Origin: Bacillota bacterium
Lineage (GTDB): Bacteria > Bacillota > Clostridia > Peptostreptococcales > Anaerovoracaceae
DNA: 64,000 nt
Assembly: GCA_022793795.1 (NCBI GenBank)
Contig: JAAWDM010000041.1
Location: forward strand, 1 to 64,000
Direction of reading: 5' to 3'
The notes under the pieces are model-generated. The model ran no database searches, was not told where the DNA came from, and worked only from the letters and a program-made list of their open reading frames with translations. Numbering within the stretch: position 1 is the first letter of the stretch; each line of letters starts with the position of its first letter. Positions 10,333-20,790 of this stretch are shown in pieces. Made by a program: the position numbers and the translations under genes.

Positions 10333-10366
10333 GAGACGCCATCTTACAGGAAGGCGTCTTTTTTTC
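10333..10366 (+). terminator. Terminator after rpsI
   Basis: AGACGCC...GGCGTCTTTTTTT. Confidence 0.85.
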
Positions 10367-10479
10367 ATAGAGATTTCCTGGGAAAGAAAAAAATTTGCTT
10401 TCATACAGAACCATTGACAAATTCTGGGTACTATATTTATGGAAAGGCCTTTTCATAACATAGCGAAGGAGTGTGACTG

Positions 10480-11040
10480 GTGGAGGACAAAGAGATCATA
10501 GACTTATATTGGCAGCGCAGTGAAACAGCGATTTTGGAAACCGCCGCAAAATACAGAGGGTATTGCTACCAGATAGCATTCCATATCCTGTCGGGGAGGG
10601 AGGATGCAGAGGAGTGTGTCAACGATACCTGGCTGGGCGCATGGCAATCTATACCGCCCTACAGACCAGAGAATCTTTCCGCTTTTTTAGGAAGGATTAC
10701 CAGGAGTTTGGCGTTTAACAAGGTTAGAGCCAGATGCAGTGCAAAGCGGGGCGGCGGACAGCTCACCTTGGTTTTGGAGGAGCTTGCGGAGGTTCTTCCA
10801 GATACCAACGATGTGGAAGACGAGTTGGCAGGTAAAGAGCTGGAAGCAACCATCAATCGATTTCTCAAAGGATTGTCAGAACGAGACTGCAATTTGTTTC
10901 TAAGACGGTACTGGTATGTGGAATCCATAGAGGAAATTGCTGTTGCCTATAAGATGAAACCAGCGACGGTAAAGACCTCGCTCCATCGCAGTCGAAAGAA
11001 GTTAAAGCTCTTTTTGGAAAAGGAGGGATATTGGGTATGA
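10480..11040 (+). CDS. RNA polymerase sigma factor, ECF-like sigma-70 family
   Basis: REDAEECVNDTWLGAWQSIPPYRPENLSAFLGRITRSLAFN (region 2), region 4 HTH IAVAYKMKPATVKTSLHRSRKKLKLFLEKEG; GTG start. Confidence 0.88.
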   Translation: MEDKEIIDLYWQRSETAILETAAKYRGYCYQIAFHILSGREDAEECVNDTWLGAWQSIPPYRPENLSAFLGRITRSLAFNKVRARCSAKRGGGQLTLVLEELAEVLPDTNDVEDELAGKELEATINRFLKGLSERDCNLFLRRYWYVESIEEIAVAYKMKPATVKTSLHRSRKKLKLFLEKEGYWV

Positions 11041-12212
11041 ATGAAAAGGGAAGCGTAAAACTGTTTTTCGCCATTGGAGAGGCAGAAGAGGGACTACTTC
11101 GGCGAAGTGAAGAGGCCAAGACTGAGGAACTAAAAAAGGGCATTTTTTCATGGGTGAGGGGGGGTGCAGACCTTAATAAAAAGGGGCGCGCTGGCGGTTT
11201 CGGAAGGCGCATGGCCATGGCGACAGGCCTGGTAATGGCGGCGTGCGTTCTATTTATGGGAGGACGTATGGTCATCATGGGGGAAGAGGATTTTACAGGG
11301 GAAATGGGAGTCCTTCATCTATTGGAATTTTGCTATGCACAAGATATGGGCGATACCGTCGATACAGCTAAGGAGGGGGATATCGCAGGGGATTCTGCCC
11401 AGTTTTTTATCAATGTAGACGAGAACCGCTATACGACTTCAGTAGAAAACGGAGATTATATCATACGTCCCTTAGTAACATCTACAGCATCAACAGAAAC
11501 GTATATAAATGGGGTGGAAAACGATGACAATACAGAACGAGTGGAAAGGGGAAGAAGTCTGATTAGGGTCCATCACCGAGAGGCTGTTACCATTGCTGCA
11601 GCAGCAGCAGAAAAAAAGGAAAGTCTGAAACAGCTATATGCAAAAGTCAGCAATGTAACGGAAACCAAGATGATTGAAGAAGGGTCTGTAGTAATGGTTA
11701 GTGCATGGGAGCGCCTTGCAGCAGGACCGGAACGTGTAGATGTATATTTTGTAGATGATGAGCAGGGGGGAGTGTTCGAGATTACGGCAGCTTACTATGC
11801 GGAAGCTACAGGGACACAAGGAGTCATGCTTCAGGACATTATCAGCACTTTTAGAGTGCGGCATGAAACAGAGGCGGAAAAGGATTACAGTGAGGAGCAG
11901 GACTGGCTAGGGGGCCTGGAAGAGGCTGTGGGGAAACAGGTCTATGCCCAGTTAAGCAATTATTACAATTTGGAGGATGTAGATTTCCGCACGTTGGATT
12001 ATCGGTTTACCATGGACAAGAAAGAATCTGCGGCGCAGGAGGGGATGAATTATGCGGCAGAAGTAGAGGAGCCCCATGAAGCGGTAGTTTCTGTGGGATA
12101 TGTCAGGCCAGGGGAAGACAGCCTGGAATATTTGACCATGGGATTCGTATACGACGTTTTGGAAAATGGACAAAAGGGATGGCAACTGACCTACAGCGGA
12201 ATCGAAAAATAG
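11037..12212 (+). CDS. Membrane-anchored hypothetical protein, probable anti-sigma partner
   Basis: ATGA overlap with sigma gene; N-terminal cytoplasmic segment, one TM (ATGLVMAACVLFMGGRMVI), extracytoplasmic domain. Confidence 0.6.
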   Translation: MNEKGSVKLFFAIGEAEEGLLRRSEEAKTEELKKGIFSWVRGGADLNKKGRAGGFGRRMAMATGLVMAACVLFMGGRMVIMGEEDFTGEMGVLHLLEFCYAQDMGDTVDTAKEGDIAGDSAQFFINVDENRYTTSVENGDYIIRPLVTSTASTETYINGVENDDNTERVERGRSLIRVHHREAVTIAAAAAEKKESLKQLYAKVSNVTETKMIEEGSVVMVSAWERLAAGPERVDVYFVDDEQGGVFEITAAYYAEATGTQGVMLQDIISTFRVRHETEAEKDYSEEQDWLGGLEEAVGKQVYAQLSNYYNLEDVDFRTLDYRFTMDKKESAAQEGMNYAAEVEEPHEAVVSVGYVRPGEDSLEYLTMGFVYDVLENGQKGWQLTYSGIEK

Positions 12213-12237
12213 GCGTTTAACTGATATGAAACTTTTT

Positions 12238-12270
12238 ACCAGCTGAAACATTTCGGCTGGTATTTTATTG
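12238..12270 (+). terminator. Terminator
   Basis: ACCAGCTGAAACATTTCGGCTGGTATTTTATT. Confidence 0.65.
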
Positions 12271-12370
12271 TATTCTCTGAGTTGGTTTCTTTCTAGAGAA
12301 AACATGGAAAAATGTTGGAGAATGGGCAAGACTATGTTATGATGAAAAAAAGGCGGAAGGAGACAGAGGG

Positions 12371-13750
12371 ATGGAGCACAGAGAATTTGAGAGCATCTTG
12401 CAAAAACAACAAATATATTTTGCCACAGGGGATACGCTGCCCGGCCATAGGAGAAAGGCGGCCTTAAAAAAACTGCAGAAGGCCCTGGAGGACTATGAGC
12501 AGCAGCTGATAGAAGCCCTTCAAGGGGACCTGGGAAAAAGTGGGCAGGAAGCATATATGTGTGAAATCGGTCTGGTAAAGAGTGAAATTAGCTATATGCT
12601 CCGTCACCTTACAGGTTACGTGCGGGAACATAGAGTGCATACGCCCTTGGCCCAGAGTTTTTCCAGGAGTTTTGTCAAACCAGCGCCTTATGGGTGCGTC
12701 CTTATTATGAGCCCATGGAATTATCCGGTGCTACTGGCATTGGACCCACTGGTTGACGCTCTGGCTGCCGGAAATACGGCAGTGATAAAGCCTAGCGCCT
12801 ATGCGCCGCAAACAGCAGAACTTTTGGCAGAAATGATCGGAGAGATTTTCTCACAGGAATATGTAACAGTGATAAAGGGCGGCAGGGAGGAAAATCAGGC
12901 CTTGCTAGATTGCGACTTTGACTATATCTTTTTTACGGGAAGTAAGGCAGTTGGGAAAGAAGTCATGGCTAAGGCGGCGGAGCGGCTGACGCCAGTTACC
13001 CTGGAACTAGGTGGAAAGAGTCCTTGCATTGTGGACGAAACGGCAGATATTAAGGTGGCGGCTAGGCGTATCGTGTTCGGCAAATTTATCAACTGTGGTC
13101 AGACCTGCGTGGCCCCTGATTACATCTACTGCGCCAAGGGAATCAAAGGGAGGCTTATAGAAGAAATAAAACGACAGATACGAGTCCAATATGGACGGAA
13201 CCCCTTGGAAAATCCCGATTATGGGCGAATCGTCAATGAGAAACATTTTCAAAGGATAGCAGGTCTTATTGACAGAGAAAGGGTGGTCTGGGGTGGTCAG
13301 ATAGATGAAATGAAACTTAAAATTGAACCCACTGTGATGGAGGATGTGACCTGGTGGGATCCGGTGATGCAGGAGGAAATCTTCGGGCCGGTGCTACCAA
13401 TCCTGACCTATGAGAGTTTTGAGGAGGTCATAAAGCGAGTGAACTCCATGGACTCGCCTTTGGCTCTCTATCTTTTCTCCTCAGATAAAAAACATATACG
13501 TATGGCCAAGGAGCGAATTCAGTTTGGTGGCGGTTGCATCAACGATACATTGATTCATCTGGCCACCAGCAGTATGGGCTTTGGGGGCGTAGGCGCCAGT
13601 GGAATGGGTGCATACCATGGGAGGAAAGGGTTTGATACCTTTTCCCATGAAAAAAGCATAGTTGACAAAAAGACTTTTCTGGACCTCCCTATGCGGTATC
13701 AACCATATACAAAGAAAAACGGTAGGCTGACCCGCCTGTTTCTCAGATAG
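12371..13750 (+). CDS. Aldehyde dehydrogenase family protein (class 3-like)
   Basis: PWNYPVLLALDPLVDALAAGNTAVIKPS, TLELGGKSPCIVD, GKFINCGQTCVAPDY, EEIFGPVLPI. Confidence 0.93.
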   Translation: MEHREFESILQKQQIYFATGDTLPGHRRKAALKKLQKALEDYEQQLIEALQGDLGKSGQEAYMCEIGLVKSEISYMLRHLTGYVREHRVHTPLAQSFSRSFVKPAPYGCVLIMSPWNYPVLLALDPLVDALAAGNTAVIKPSAYAPQTAELLAEMIGEIFSQEYVTVIKGGREENQALLDCDFDYIFFTGSKAVGKEVMAKAAERLTPVTLELGGKSPCIVDETADIKVAARRIVFGKFINCGQTCVAPDYIYCAKGIKGRLIEEIKRQIRVQYGRNPLENPDYGRIVNEKHFQRIAGLIDRERVVWGGQIDEMKLKIEPTVMEDVTWWDPVMQEEIFGPVLPILTYESFEEVIKRVNSMDSPLALYLFSSDKKHIRMAKERIQFGGGCINDTLIHLATSSMGFGGVGASGMGAYHGRKGFDTFSHEKSIVDKKTFLDLPMRYQPYTKKNGRLTRLFLR

Positions 13751-13825
13751 GATAAACCGGTTGCACCTTAAGGAAAAATATGGTATTATAAAGAAGAACG
13801 AAAGTTCGCATCTTGTGATAAGGAA

Positions 13826-15292
13826 ATGTGTGTCGTAGGAATGAAGAAAACTGGAAACCAGGAAAATCAGTTGATGACCGGCGGTAGCATTATCGGTAAG
13901 ATTATTCGGTTCTCCATTCCCCTTTTGATTGGAAATCTGTTGCAGCAATCCTATCAGTTGGCGGATATGATCATTGTGGGCCGATGTATCGATGATGACG
14001 GCCTATCTATCGCGGCAGTGGGTATGGGAACTTCTTTTATTATCATGATGATAAGTTTCTTTATCGGCCTGTCCAGCGGAGCCGGTATTGTGATTTCCAA
14101 TGCTTATGGCGCTGGAAATATGGGTCGGGTGAGAAAAACCATAGGAATTTCCATGAAACTATCGGCGGCTGTGTCAGTGGTGGTCTGTGGAGTTTCTATT
14201 TTGGGGTGCGAATGGCTTTTGACGGTGACCCATACCACGGAAGAGATTTTTGACTTGTCGGCTACTTATCTGAAAATCTATGCCATCGGCTTCATTCCCC
14301 TTTTGGTCTATAATATGGGTACGTCTATCCTGCAGGCCCTGGGCAATTCTACATCGCCTTTTTACTATCTGGCGGTTACATGCGTGCTGAATATTGGGCT
14401 AGACATTCTTTTTATGAAAACCTTTGCCATGGGTGTGGCGGGAGCTGCTGCTGCCACGGCGTTGTCAGAGGCTGTGGCAACTGTACTGGTGCTGCGAAAA
14501 CTTTTTTGGACCAATGATTTTAAAAAGATGATCTCTCCAGAGGCACAGGAGAGTTTGATAGAGAAGCGCAACGAGCTAGAGAGGAAAGAACTGCAGGAGG
14601 CCGAGCCAGAGCCAAACGGAAAGCAGCTTACGGCCATGATCGTTCGTTTTGGCCTTCCCATTGCAATTCAGCAGGTGACGGTCAGCCTGTCCAACCTGAT
14701 TCTTCAAAGTTATATCAATTTGCTGGGAACCCAAGTCATCGCTGCATGGGGAATCTTTGGAAAGATAGATGGATTTTTGCTGTTGCCTCTGTCCAGTTTT
14801 AGCGTGGCCATTACCACCTTTACAGGTCAAAATTTTGGGGCAGGCAAGTATGATCGGATTTTAAAGGCCAAAGGATATGTAAGCATCATGTCGGCAGGGG
14901 TGACCATTGGGCTGGCGGGGCTCTTTATCCTTCTGGCAAGGCCCATTGTTCTGATCTTTGAGGATTCGCCAGCTATCGTTGCGGCTACCATAGAGATGTC
15001 GGTCTATATGCTTCCGTTCTATTTTGTGTTAGCATTGATTCGGGTTTATGCCGGTATATTTAATGGTGTAGGCAAACCTATTTATGGATCGGTGGCTATG
15101 ATTTCCTGCATGTGCGTAGTGCGAATTGCTTGTGTCGGCGTTGTGTATGCCCTGCTTCGTTCAGCCATGGCAATTTACATTTCCTACTATGTTTCTTGGG
15201 GACTTTGTTTGATAGTCGTAATGATTGAATATCGGTTATTGATACGAAAGATGCTGGTGAAGGAGGAAAAGGAAGATGGCGTATCAACATGA
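13826..15292 (+). CDS. MATE family efflux transporter
   Basis: 12-TM-type protein; IPLLIGNLLQQSYQLADMIIVGRCI, GAAAATALSEAVATVLVL. Confidence 0.92.
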   Translation: MCVVGMKKTGNQENQLMTGGSIIGKIIRFSIPLLIGNLLQQSYQLADMIIVGRCIDDDGLSIAAVGMGTSFIIMMISFFIGLSSGAGIVISNAYGAGNMGRVRKTIGISMKLSAAVSVVVCGVSILGCEWLLTVTHTTEEIFDLSATYLKIYAIGFIPLLVYNMGTSILQALGNSTSPFYYLAVTCVLNIGLDILFMKTFAMGVAGAAAATALSEAVATVLVLRKLFWTNDFKKMISPEAQESLIEKRNELERKELQEAEPEPNGKQLTAMIVRFGLPIAIQQVTVSLSNLILQSYINLLGTQVIAAWGIFGKIDGFLLLPLSSFSVAITTFTGQNFGAGKYDRILKAKGYVSIMSAGVTIGLAGLFILLARPIVLIFEDSPAIVAATIEMSVYMLPFYFVLALIRVYAGIFNGVGKPIYGSVAMISCMCVVRIACVGVVYALLRSAMAIYISYYVSWGLCLIVVMIEYRLLIRKMLVKEEKEDGVST

Positions 15293-17357
15293 CTATAACG
15301 ACCAAAAAAATAAGATTTTTCAGCATTGGGAATCCTTTTTCGACAGCATCGCGGAGAGAAGGATGGCCCACGATAATTATATTTTGCGGGGAATCGAGCC
15401 GCCGGAGCATCTGATTGATCCTGAAATCGCCGAATCCTGGAAGCGGAGCATTGGTTATGGTTTGGATGCAAACCGGATTGAGCCGGTCTATTTGAAGGCC
15501 GAGGAGTTGGCAGGGAAGATGGAGGAATGTGAGGATTTACTTAATGCAGCCGACCCGATTTTAGAGGAGTTTGCGGCCCATTTTACCTCCAATCTCTTTA
15601 CTGTGGACCTCTATGATAAGGACCTCTGCCTGATTAAAATGTATGGTCATCCCGCGGAGTTGAAAAAACGTCCATCCTACATTATGCCAGGTCTCATCCG
15701 AACAGAGCAGGTCTGTGGTACCACATCTATGTCCTATGCATTGGAAAAAAAGCAGGCGGCTCAACTCATTGGTGGAGAGCATTTTTCTAATGATATGTGT
15801 GAAAACGTATGTACAGCGGCCCCAATTCTCTTTGAGGGGGATTGTGTGGGCTTGGTCAATGTGGTAGAACGGCAGTGGGAGATGGATAGTCGAACCCTGG
15901 GGACGTTGGCCAGCCTGGCTAAGTTGGTGGAGCATAACTATGAGCAGCAAAAGCTGCGAGAGGAACTGGGAAAGGAAGCCTCCCTCAATGAGGGGATTAT
16001 CAAATCCATTCCCGATGGATTGATGGTCATCTCGGCTGCAGGAGTGATTACTAAAGTAAACAGGGCCTGTGGTAAGCTTTTAGGGATGAACCGTCATGAT
16101 GTAGAGGGAATGGATATCGATGATTTGTTTGGCGTAAGGAACCCCTTCCGGCCAGTAATTCGCCTTGGGATTCCCATTAGAGACCAGGAAATTTCCTTGG
16201 AAATAGCAGGCGGGATCAAGAGATTTATCGGTAATGTACAGCCAGTTATGGCAAACAATCAAGTGTTCCAGTTGGTGGTGACTTTGCGTGACATGAAGTC
16301 CATGCACACCATCATTAAAAGCGTGGGCGGTTGGAACGCCACGTATACCTTTGAAAATATTTTGGGAAGCGACCCGGTGTTTAAACAAGCGGTGGAGTTT
16401 GCGGAACAGACCGCCATGATGGACAGCACAGTTCTGATCGAGGGAGAGAGCGGCACGGGAAAGGAACTCTTCGCCCAGTCCATTCATAACGGCGGACCTT
16501 TTGCATCAGGACCCTTTATTGCAGTCAACTGTGCAGCCATTCCCATGAGCCTTTTGGAAAGCGAATTGTTTGGCTATGAAAGCGGCGCATTCACTGGAGC
16601 CAAAAAGAACGGACAGCCTGGAAAATTTGAGCTGGCCGAGCGGGGCACCCTATTTTTGGATGAGATTAATTCTATCCCCCTGGACATGCAGGTGAAACTT
16701 CTTCGAGTATTACAGGACAAAAAAATTACCAGAATCGGTGGAACCAACAGTATCGAACTTCATGTAAAGATTATTGCGGCTTCCAATGAAAACCTATGGG
16801 AACTGGTACAGCGGGGAGAATTCCGTGCGGACTTGTTTTACCGTCTCAATGTTATTACCATTCACATACCGCCCCTGTCTCAACATGCAGGAGATATTCC
16901 TCTCATTGCGAGGAGCATTGTGGAACGCCTTTCACAAAGTTATGATGAGGAGATTCAGCTTACGGATACAGCCTGCAAGATTTTAATGCAGTATTCCTGG
17001 CCTGGCAATGTGCGGGAACTGGAAAATGTCATTGAACGGGGATTTGTCAATGCTCGCCTTCGGAAATCGGCCTATATTGATACAGTGGATTTTGATAAGA
17101 TGCTGAATTTTGGGGAAGAGAAGCCTAGCGGTGAATCTATGGTGGTAAGCCAGCCTTCAACAAATATAACGCCTCTGGCTGGGGAACAATTCTTGCCAGG
17201 TTCCACAGTTATGGGCGATTTGCATGTAGCAGAACGGGAAATTATCATCAGGTGTCTTCTAAAGAATAAAAATAACATATCGGCCACAGCTAGAGAGTTA
17301 GGCATGGCAAGAAACACTTTGTATCAGAGAATACGGAAGTATGGGATTGAAATATGA
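15276..17357 (+). CDS. Sigma-54-dependent transcriptional activator (AcoR-like GAF/PAS, AAA+, Fis HTH)
   Basis: GESGTGKELFAQSIHN, GAFTGAKKNGQPGKFELA, WPGNVRELENVIERG, C-terminal HTH NNISATARELGMARNTLYQRIRKYG. Confidence 0.95.
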   Translation: MAYQHDYNDQKNKIFQHWESFFDSIAERRMAHDNYILRGIEPPEHLIDPEIAESWKRSIGYGLDANRIEPVYLKAEELAGKMEECEDLLNAADPILEEFAAHFTSNLFTVDLYDKDLCLIKMYGHPAELKKRPSYIMPGLIRTEQVCGTTSMSYALEKKQAAQLIGGEHFSNDMCENVCTAAPILFEGDCVGLVNVVERQWEMDSRTLGTLASLAKLVEHNYEQQKLREELGKEASLNEGIIKSIPDGLMVISAAGVITKVNRACGKLLGMNRHDVEGMDIDDLFGVRNPFRPVIRLGIPIRDQEISLEIAGGIKRFIGNVQPVMANNQVFQLVVTLRDMKSMHTIIKSVGGWNATYTFENILGSDPVFKQAVEFAEQTAMMDSTVLIEGESGTGKELFAQSIHNGGPFASGPFIAVNCAAIPMSLLESELFGYESGAFTGAKKNGQPGKFELAERGTLFLDEINSIPLDMQVKLLRVLQDKKITRIGGTNSIELHVKIIAASNENLWELVQRGEFRADLFYRLNVITIHIPPLSQHAGDIPLIARSIVERLSQSYDEEIQLTDTACKILMQYSWPGNVRELENVIERGFVNARLRKSAYIDTVDFDKMLNFGEEKPSGESMVVSQPSTNITPLAGEQFLPGSTVMGDLHVAEREIIIRCLLKNKNNISATARELGMARNTLYQRIRKYGIEI

Positions 17358-17361
17358 CTAA

Positions 17362-17384
17362 TTTTTGAACAATGTGTTCAAAAA
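17362..17384. promoter_or_regulatory. Perfect inverted repeat, candidate upstream activating sequence for the sigma-54 activator
   Basis: TTTTTGAACA-ATG-TGTTCAAAAA; further TTGAAC/GAAC half-sites within 17400-17445. Confidence 0.65.
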
Positions 17385-17451
17385 CTGAATAAAAAGCATT
17401 AAAAATGAACGATTGACTAAAAATTGAACAACATAAATTGAACATAATGTA

Positions 17452-17482
17452 AAAACGAAGTCAAAAAAGGCTTCGTTTTTTA
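17452..17482 (+). terminator. Terminator between activator gene and TRAP operon
   Basis: AAAAACGAAGTCAAAAAAGGCTTCGTTTTTTAG. Confidence 0.65.
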
Positions 17483-17652
17483 GTATGCAAAAGTAAGATT
17501 TTTGATATGATGCAGTTTTGAAGATATATGCTTAAAACCTTTTGAATTTCAATGATATTTAGATAGGGTGACAGGGTTTGACAAATAAAATATTATCACA
17601 AAAGTGAATGTTTAACCGAACTTTTCTATATTTTGTGAAAGAAATATTGATG

Positions 17653-17669
17653 TTGGCATTATTTTTGCT
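17653..17669 (+). promoter_or_regulatory. Sigma-54 (-24/-12) promoter
   Basis: TTGGCATTATTTTTGCT: GG and GC elements with exact consensus spacing, downstream of the IR cluster. Confidence 0.85.
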
Positions 17670-17762
17670 TTATATAAGTGTACCGCGCCAAAAACAAGGG
17701 CGCAGAGGTGCAGCCAATCAGAATGGGATGGCTGCGCTAGTAAAAGTTTTTAGGAGGAAAAC

Positions 17763-18812
17763 ATGAAACAGATGAAGAAGCTATTAGCAGTATTGTTAGT
17801 GTTCGTAATGGTATTCTCTATGGCCGCTTGCGGAGATAAAGACAATGCAGGCGATGGACAAGGAGATGCCAGCGGTGAGCCTGTTACACTGCACATGGGT
17901 GGAGGACTTACCCAGCAGAGCCCGCAGTACGCTGTTTTACAACAGTTTAAAAAGGATGTAGAAGAAGCGTCCGGCGGCTCTATCACCATTTCTCTTGACC
18001 TGTCTGGCGCATTGGGCTCCGACAGAGAAATCATTGAAGGCGTTATGAGCGGCGCTATTGAAATGATGCACATGGCTGACGTTTCCATTAACACCGTTAT
18101 TACGGAACTGGGCTATACCAGCCTGCCTTACCTGTTCCCATCCAGAGAAGACGCAGAAAACATCTATCTGTTTGGATGGATGGGTGAAGCTTATAAGGCC
18201 ACCATGGAAGAAAACGGTATGCATGTATTAGGCGACCTGTTGGAAGGCGATTTCAGATGGTTGACCAACTCCAAACATGCTATCAAGACTCCAGATGATT
18301 TAAAGAATCTGAAGATCAGAGTTATCGAAAGCCCGATGTGGATCAGCTTCTTCCAGGGCATCGGTACCAACCCTGTAGGTATGTCTGTAAACGAAGTAGC
18401 AGCAGCTCTGCAGCAGAATGTAATCGACGGTCAGGATAACGGCCCTCTGAATACATACTTCTATGGATTCTATGAATTCCAGCCATATCTGACCAAGTCC
18501 AATCACGGTTATGCAGCTAACATGCTGACCATCAATAAGGAACTGTTCGAATCCCTGTCTGCTGAACAGCAGAAGATCTTAGAGGATTGCGGTAAGACTG
18601 CAACTGCCAACATGTACAAGGCAAACGTAGATGCTATTGACGGATTCTGTGATGAGATGGCAGCAGCCGGCACTGAACTTCTGGACGCAAGCGACGAATT
18701 GAGCAACTTCATGAAGGAAGCAGCTATTAAGGTTTGGAACGACGAGTCTATCGTTGGCGCATACGATCAGGACATCATGAAGAGAGTATACGACGAATTA
18801 GCAGTTTCCTAG
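17763..18812 (+). CDS. TRAP transporter substrate-binding protein, DctP family
   Basis: Lipoprotein signal (VFSMAACGDKD); LKIRVIESPMWISFFQGIGTNPVGMSVNEVAAALQQNVIDGQDN. Confidence 0.93.
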   Translation: MKQMKKLLAVLLVFVMVFSMAACGDKDNAGDGQGDASGEPVTLHMGGGLTQQSPQYAVLQQFKKDVEEASGGSITISLDLSGALGSDREIIEGVMSGAIEMMHMADVSINTVITELGYTSLPYLFPSREDAENIYLFGWMGEAYKATMEENGMHVLGDLLEGDFRWLTNSKHAIKTPDDLKNLKIRVIESPMWISFFQGIGTNPVGMSVNEVAAALQQNVIDGQDNGPLNTYFYGFYEFQPYLTKSNHGYAANMLTINKELFESLSAEQQKILEDCGKTATANMYKANVDAIDGFCDEMAAAGTELLDASDELSNFMKEAAIKVWNDESIVGAYDQDIMKRVYDELAVS

Positions 18813-18922
18813 TAGATTTTTTACAGAAACATTCGTTTCAAAAAGTAAACTGTGAATAGGGCTGAAATCATATGATGCAGCCCTATTCATGTAAAAACAG
18901 ACAGAGCAAGAAAGGAGACCCG

Positions 18923-19468
18923 ATGGAAGGAAGTAGAAACGCTGTAGAGCGGTTTGCCGATGGTCTTTGTAAAATAGAAAAGGTGATTATGGTCATCTTC
19001 TTTCTGGCGATGATGATTATCATGTTTATTCAGGTCTTCGCCAGATACGTATTACATTCGCCCCTGGCATGGACAGAAGAAGTAATGAGATTTTCCTTTA
19101 TTTTGGCAAGTTTTTTCGGAGCGGCAGTGGCTACTCACGAACACAAACACGTAGTTATCAATTTTTTATCTTTAATCGTAGGCAAAATTACAAAAGAAGA
19201 AAACAAGCAGAATGTCATCTATGCATTCTTTGATCTGTTGGTCGATGCAGTATGCTTTTTGTTCTGTCTCTGGCTGACATATATGATGTGGGAATATTCA
19301 GCAGACCTGGCTGTAAAGAATCAGCTTTCTACAGCGATGCTGTTCCCGATGTGGTATATCGGCTATGGAATCGCAGCCTCCTTTGTGCTGACCAGCTTCC
19401 ATTTCGCACTGAATACAGCCTCATCCTTTAAAGTATTTAATCACCAGAGAAAGGGGGGCGCACAGTAA
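18923..19468 (+). CDS. TRAP transporter small permease, DctQ family
   Basis: SPLAWTEEVMRFSFILASFFGAAVATHEHKHV; between DctP and DctM. Confidence 0.92.
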   Translation: MEGSRNAVERFADGLCKIEKVIMVIFFLAMMIIMFIQVFARYVLHSPLAWTEEVMRFSFILASFFGAAVATHEHKHVVINFLSLIVGKITKEENKQNVIYAFFDLLVDAVCFLFCLWLTYMMWEYSADLAVKNQLSTAMLFPMWYIGYGIAASFVLTSFHFALNTASSFKVFNHQRKGGAQ

Positions 19469-20769
19469 TGAGTACATTTTTAATCTTTTTACTATTATTC
19501 CTGGTTCTGGCGCTCATTCGGATTCCAGTAGCCTACAGCATGAGTATTGCTACCGTAGTGTCTATGGTAGTCAGCGGCATTTCTCTAAAGACCGCAGGTA
19601 TTGCAGTATTCAATGGACTAAACTCCTTCACCTTCCTGGCGATTCCGGCCTTCATTCTAGCAGGTGAAATCATGGGTGTGACGGGAATTTCCACCACCTT
19701 GATTGAATTTATCGAATCTATTATTGGAAGACTTCGGGGCGCTCTGGGAGCCGCCGCGGTTATCACTTCCCTGTTGTTCGGAACCCTAACCGGTTCCTCT
19801 CTGGCCACTGTAACCGCCATCGGAACCATCATGATTCCGGATATGGAAAAGCGTGGATATGACAGAGCATACAGCGGTGCGTTGATTGCAGCTTCCGGAT
19901 TTTTGGGAATCCTGATACCACCAAGTATCCCTGGTATCGTATACGCTATGATGTCTGGTGAAAATCTCATGGCTGTATGGCTGTGTACTGTCATGCCTGG
20001 CATCATGATCGGTGTAGGTTACATCATTGTAAACTATTTCATCATGGGAAGGAAGGAAAAGAAGATTACAGAGCCATTTAAGGTTGGCCCATATGTAAAG
20101 AATGTAGGTATCTCCTTTAAGAATGCGATTCTGGCTATCATGATGCCTGTCATCATCTTCTATGGCATCTATGGCGGAATCTTCACTCCGACAGAAGCCG
20201 GTGGTGTGGCCGTATTCTACGGACTGTTGGTTGGATGGGTGATTTTGCCGCTGACCAAAAAGAGATGGCCTTCCAGCAAATTCTTCAACCTGATTTCTGA
20301 GTCAGCGATTTCCACTGCCAGCATTACCATCATCATCGGTCTGTCTGCCATCACCGGCAAGATGATTATCTTCTCCGGCGTACCGCAGCAACTGACAGAA
20401 ATTTTGCTAGGCGTAACAGATTCCAAAGTGGTATTCTTGATTCTGGTCAATCTGCTTCTGCTGGTTGCAGGTATGTTTATGGAAACCAACAGCGCCATTC
20501 TGCTGTTAGGCCCAATTCTGATTCCGGTAGCCGAGGCTTACGGCGTGGAGACCATTCACTTTGCAGCGATTATGCTCCTCAACATGGAAATCGGTATGAT
20601 TACGCCGCCGATGGCAGGAAACCTGTTTGTAGCGGCCAGACTGTCGGGAAAGGATATCGGAGAAATTCTGAAGCATATCGCGCCGTTCTATGCTGTTGCC
20701 ATTATCGTTTTAATCATTACAACTTACGTGCCGCAGGTCATCGTTTGGCTGCCGCATATGTTGTACTAA
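19468..20769 (+). CDS. TRAP transporter large permease, DctM family
   Basis: LLFGTLTGSSLATVTAIGTIMIPDMEKRGYDRAYSGALIAASGFLGILIPPSIPGIVY. Confidence 0.95.
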   Translation: MSTFLIFLLLFLVLALIRIPVAYSMSIATVVSMVVSGISLKTAGIAVFNGLNSFTFLAIPAFILAGEIMGVTGISTTLIEFIESIIGRLRGALGAAAVITSLLFGTLTGSSLATVTAIGTIMIPDMEKRGYDRAYSGALIAASGFLGILIPPSIPGIVYAMMSGENLMAVWLCTVMPGIMIGVGYIIVNYFIMGRKEKKITEPFKVGPYVKNVGISFKNAILAIMMPVIIFYGIYGGIFTPTEAGGVAVFYGLLVGWVILPLTKKRWPSSKFFNLISESAISTASITIIIGLSAITGKMIIFSGVPQQLTEILLGVTDSKVVFLILVNLLLLVAGMFMETNSAILLLGPILIPVAEAYGVETIHFAAIMLLNMEIGMITPPMAGNLFVAARLSGKDIGEILKHIAPFYAVAIIVLIITTYVPQVIVWLPHMLY

Positions 20770-20790
20770 TGGAATATGGAGGGAAGAACT

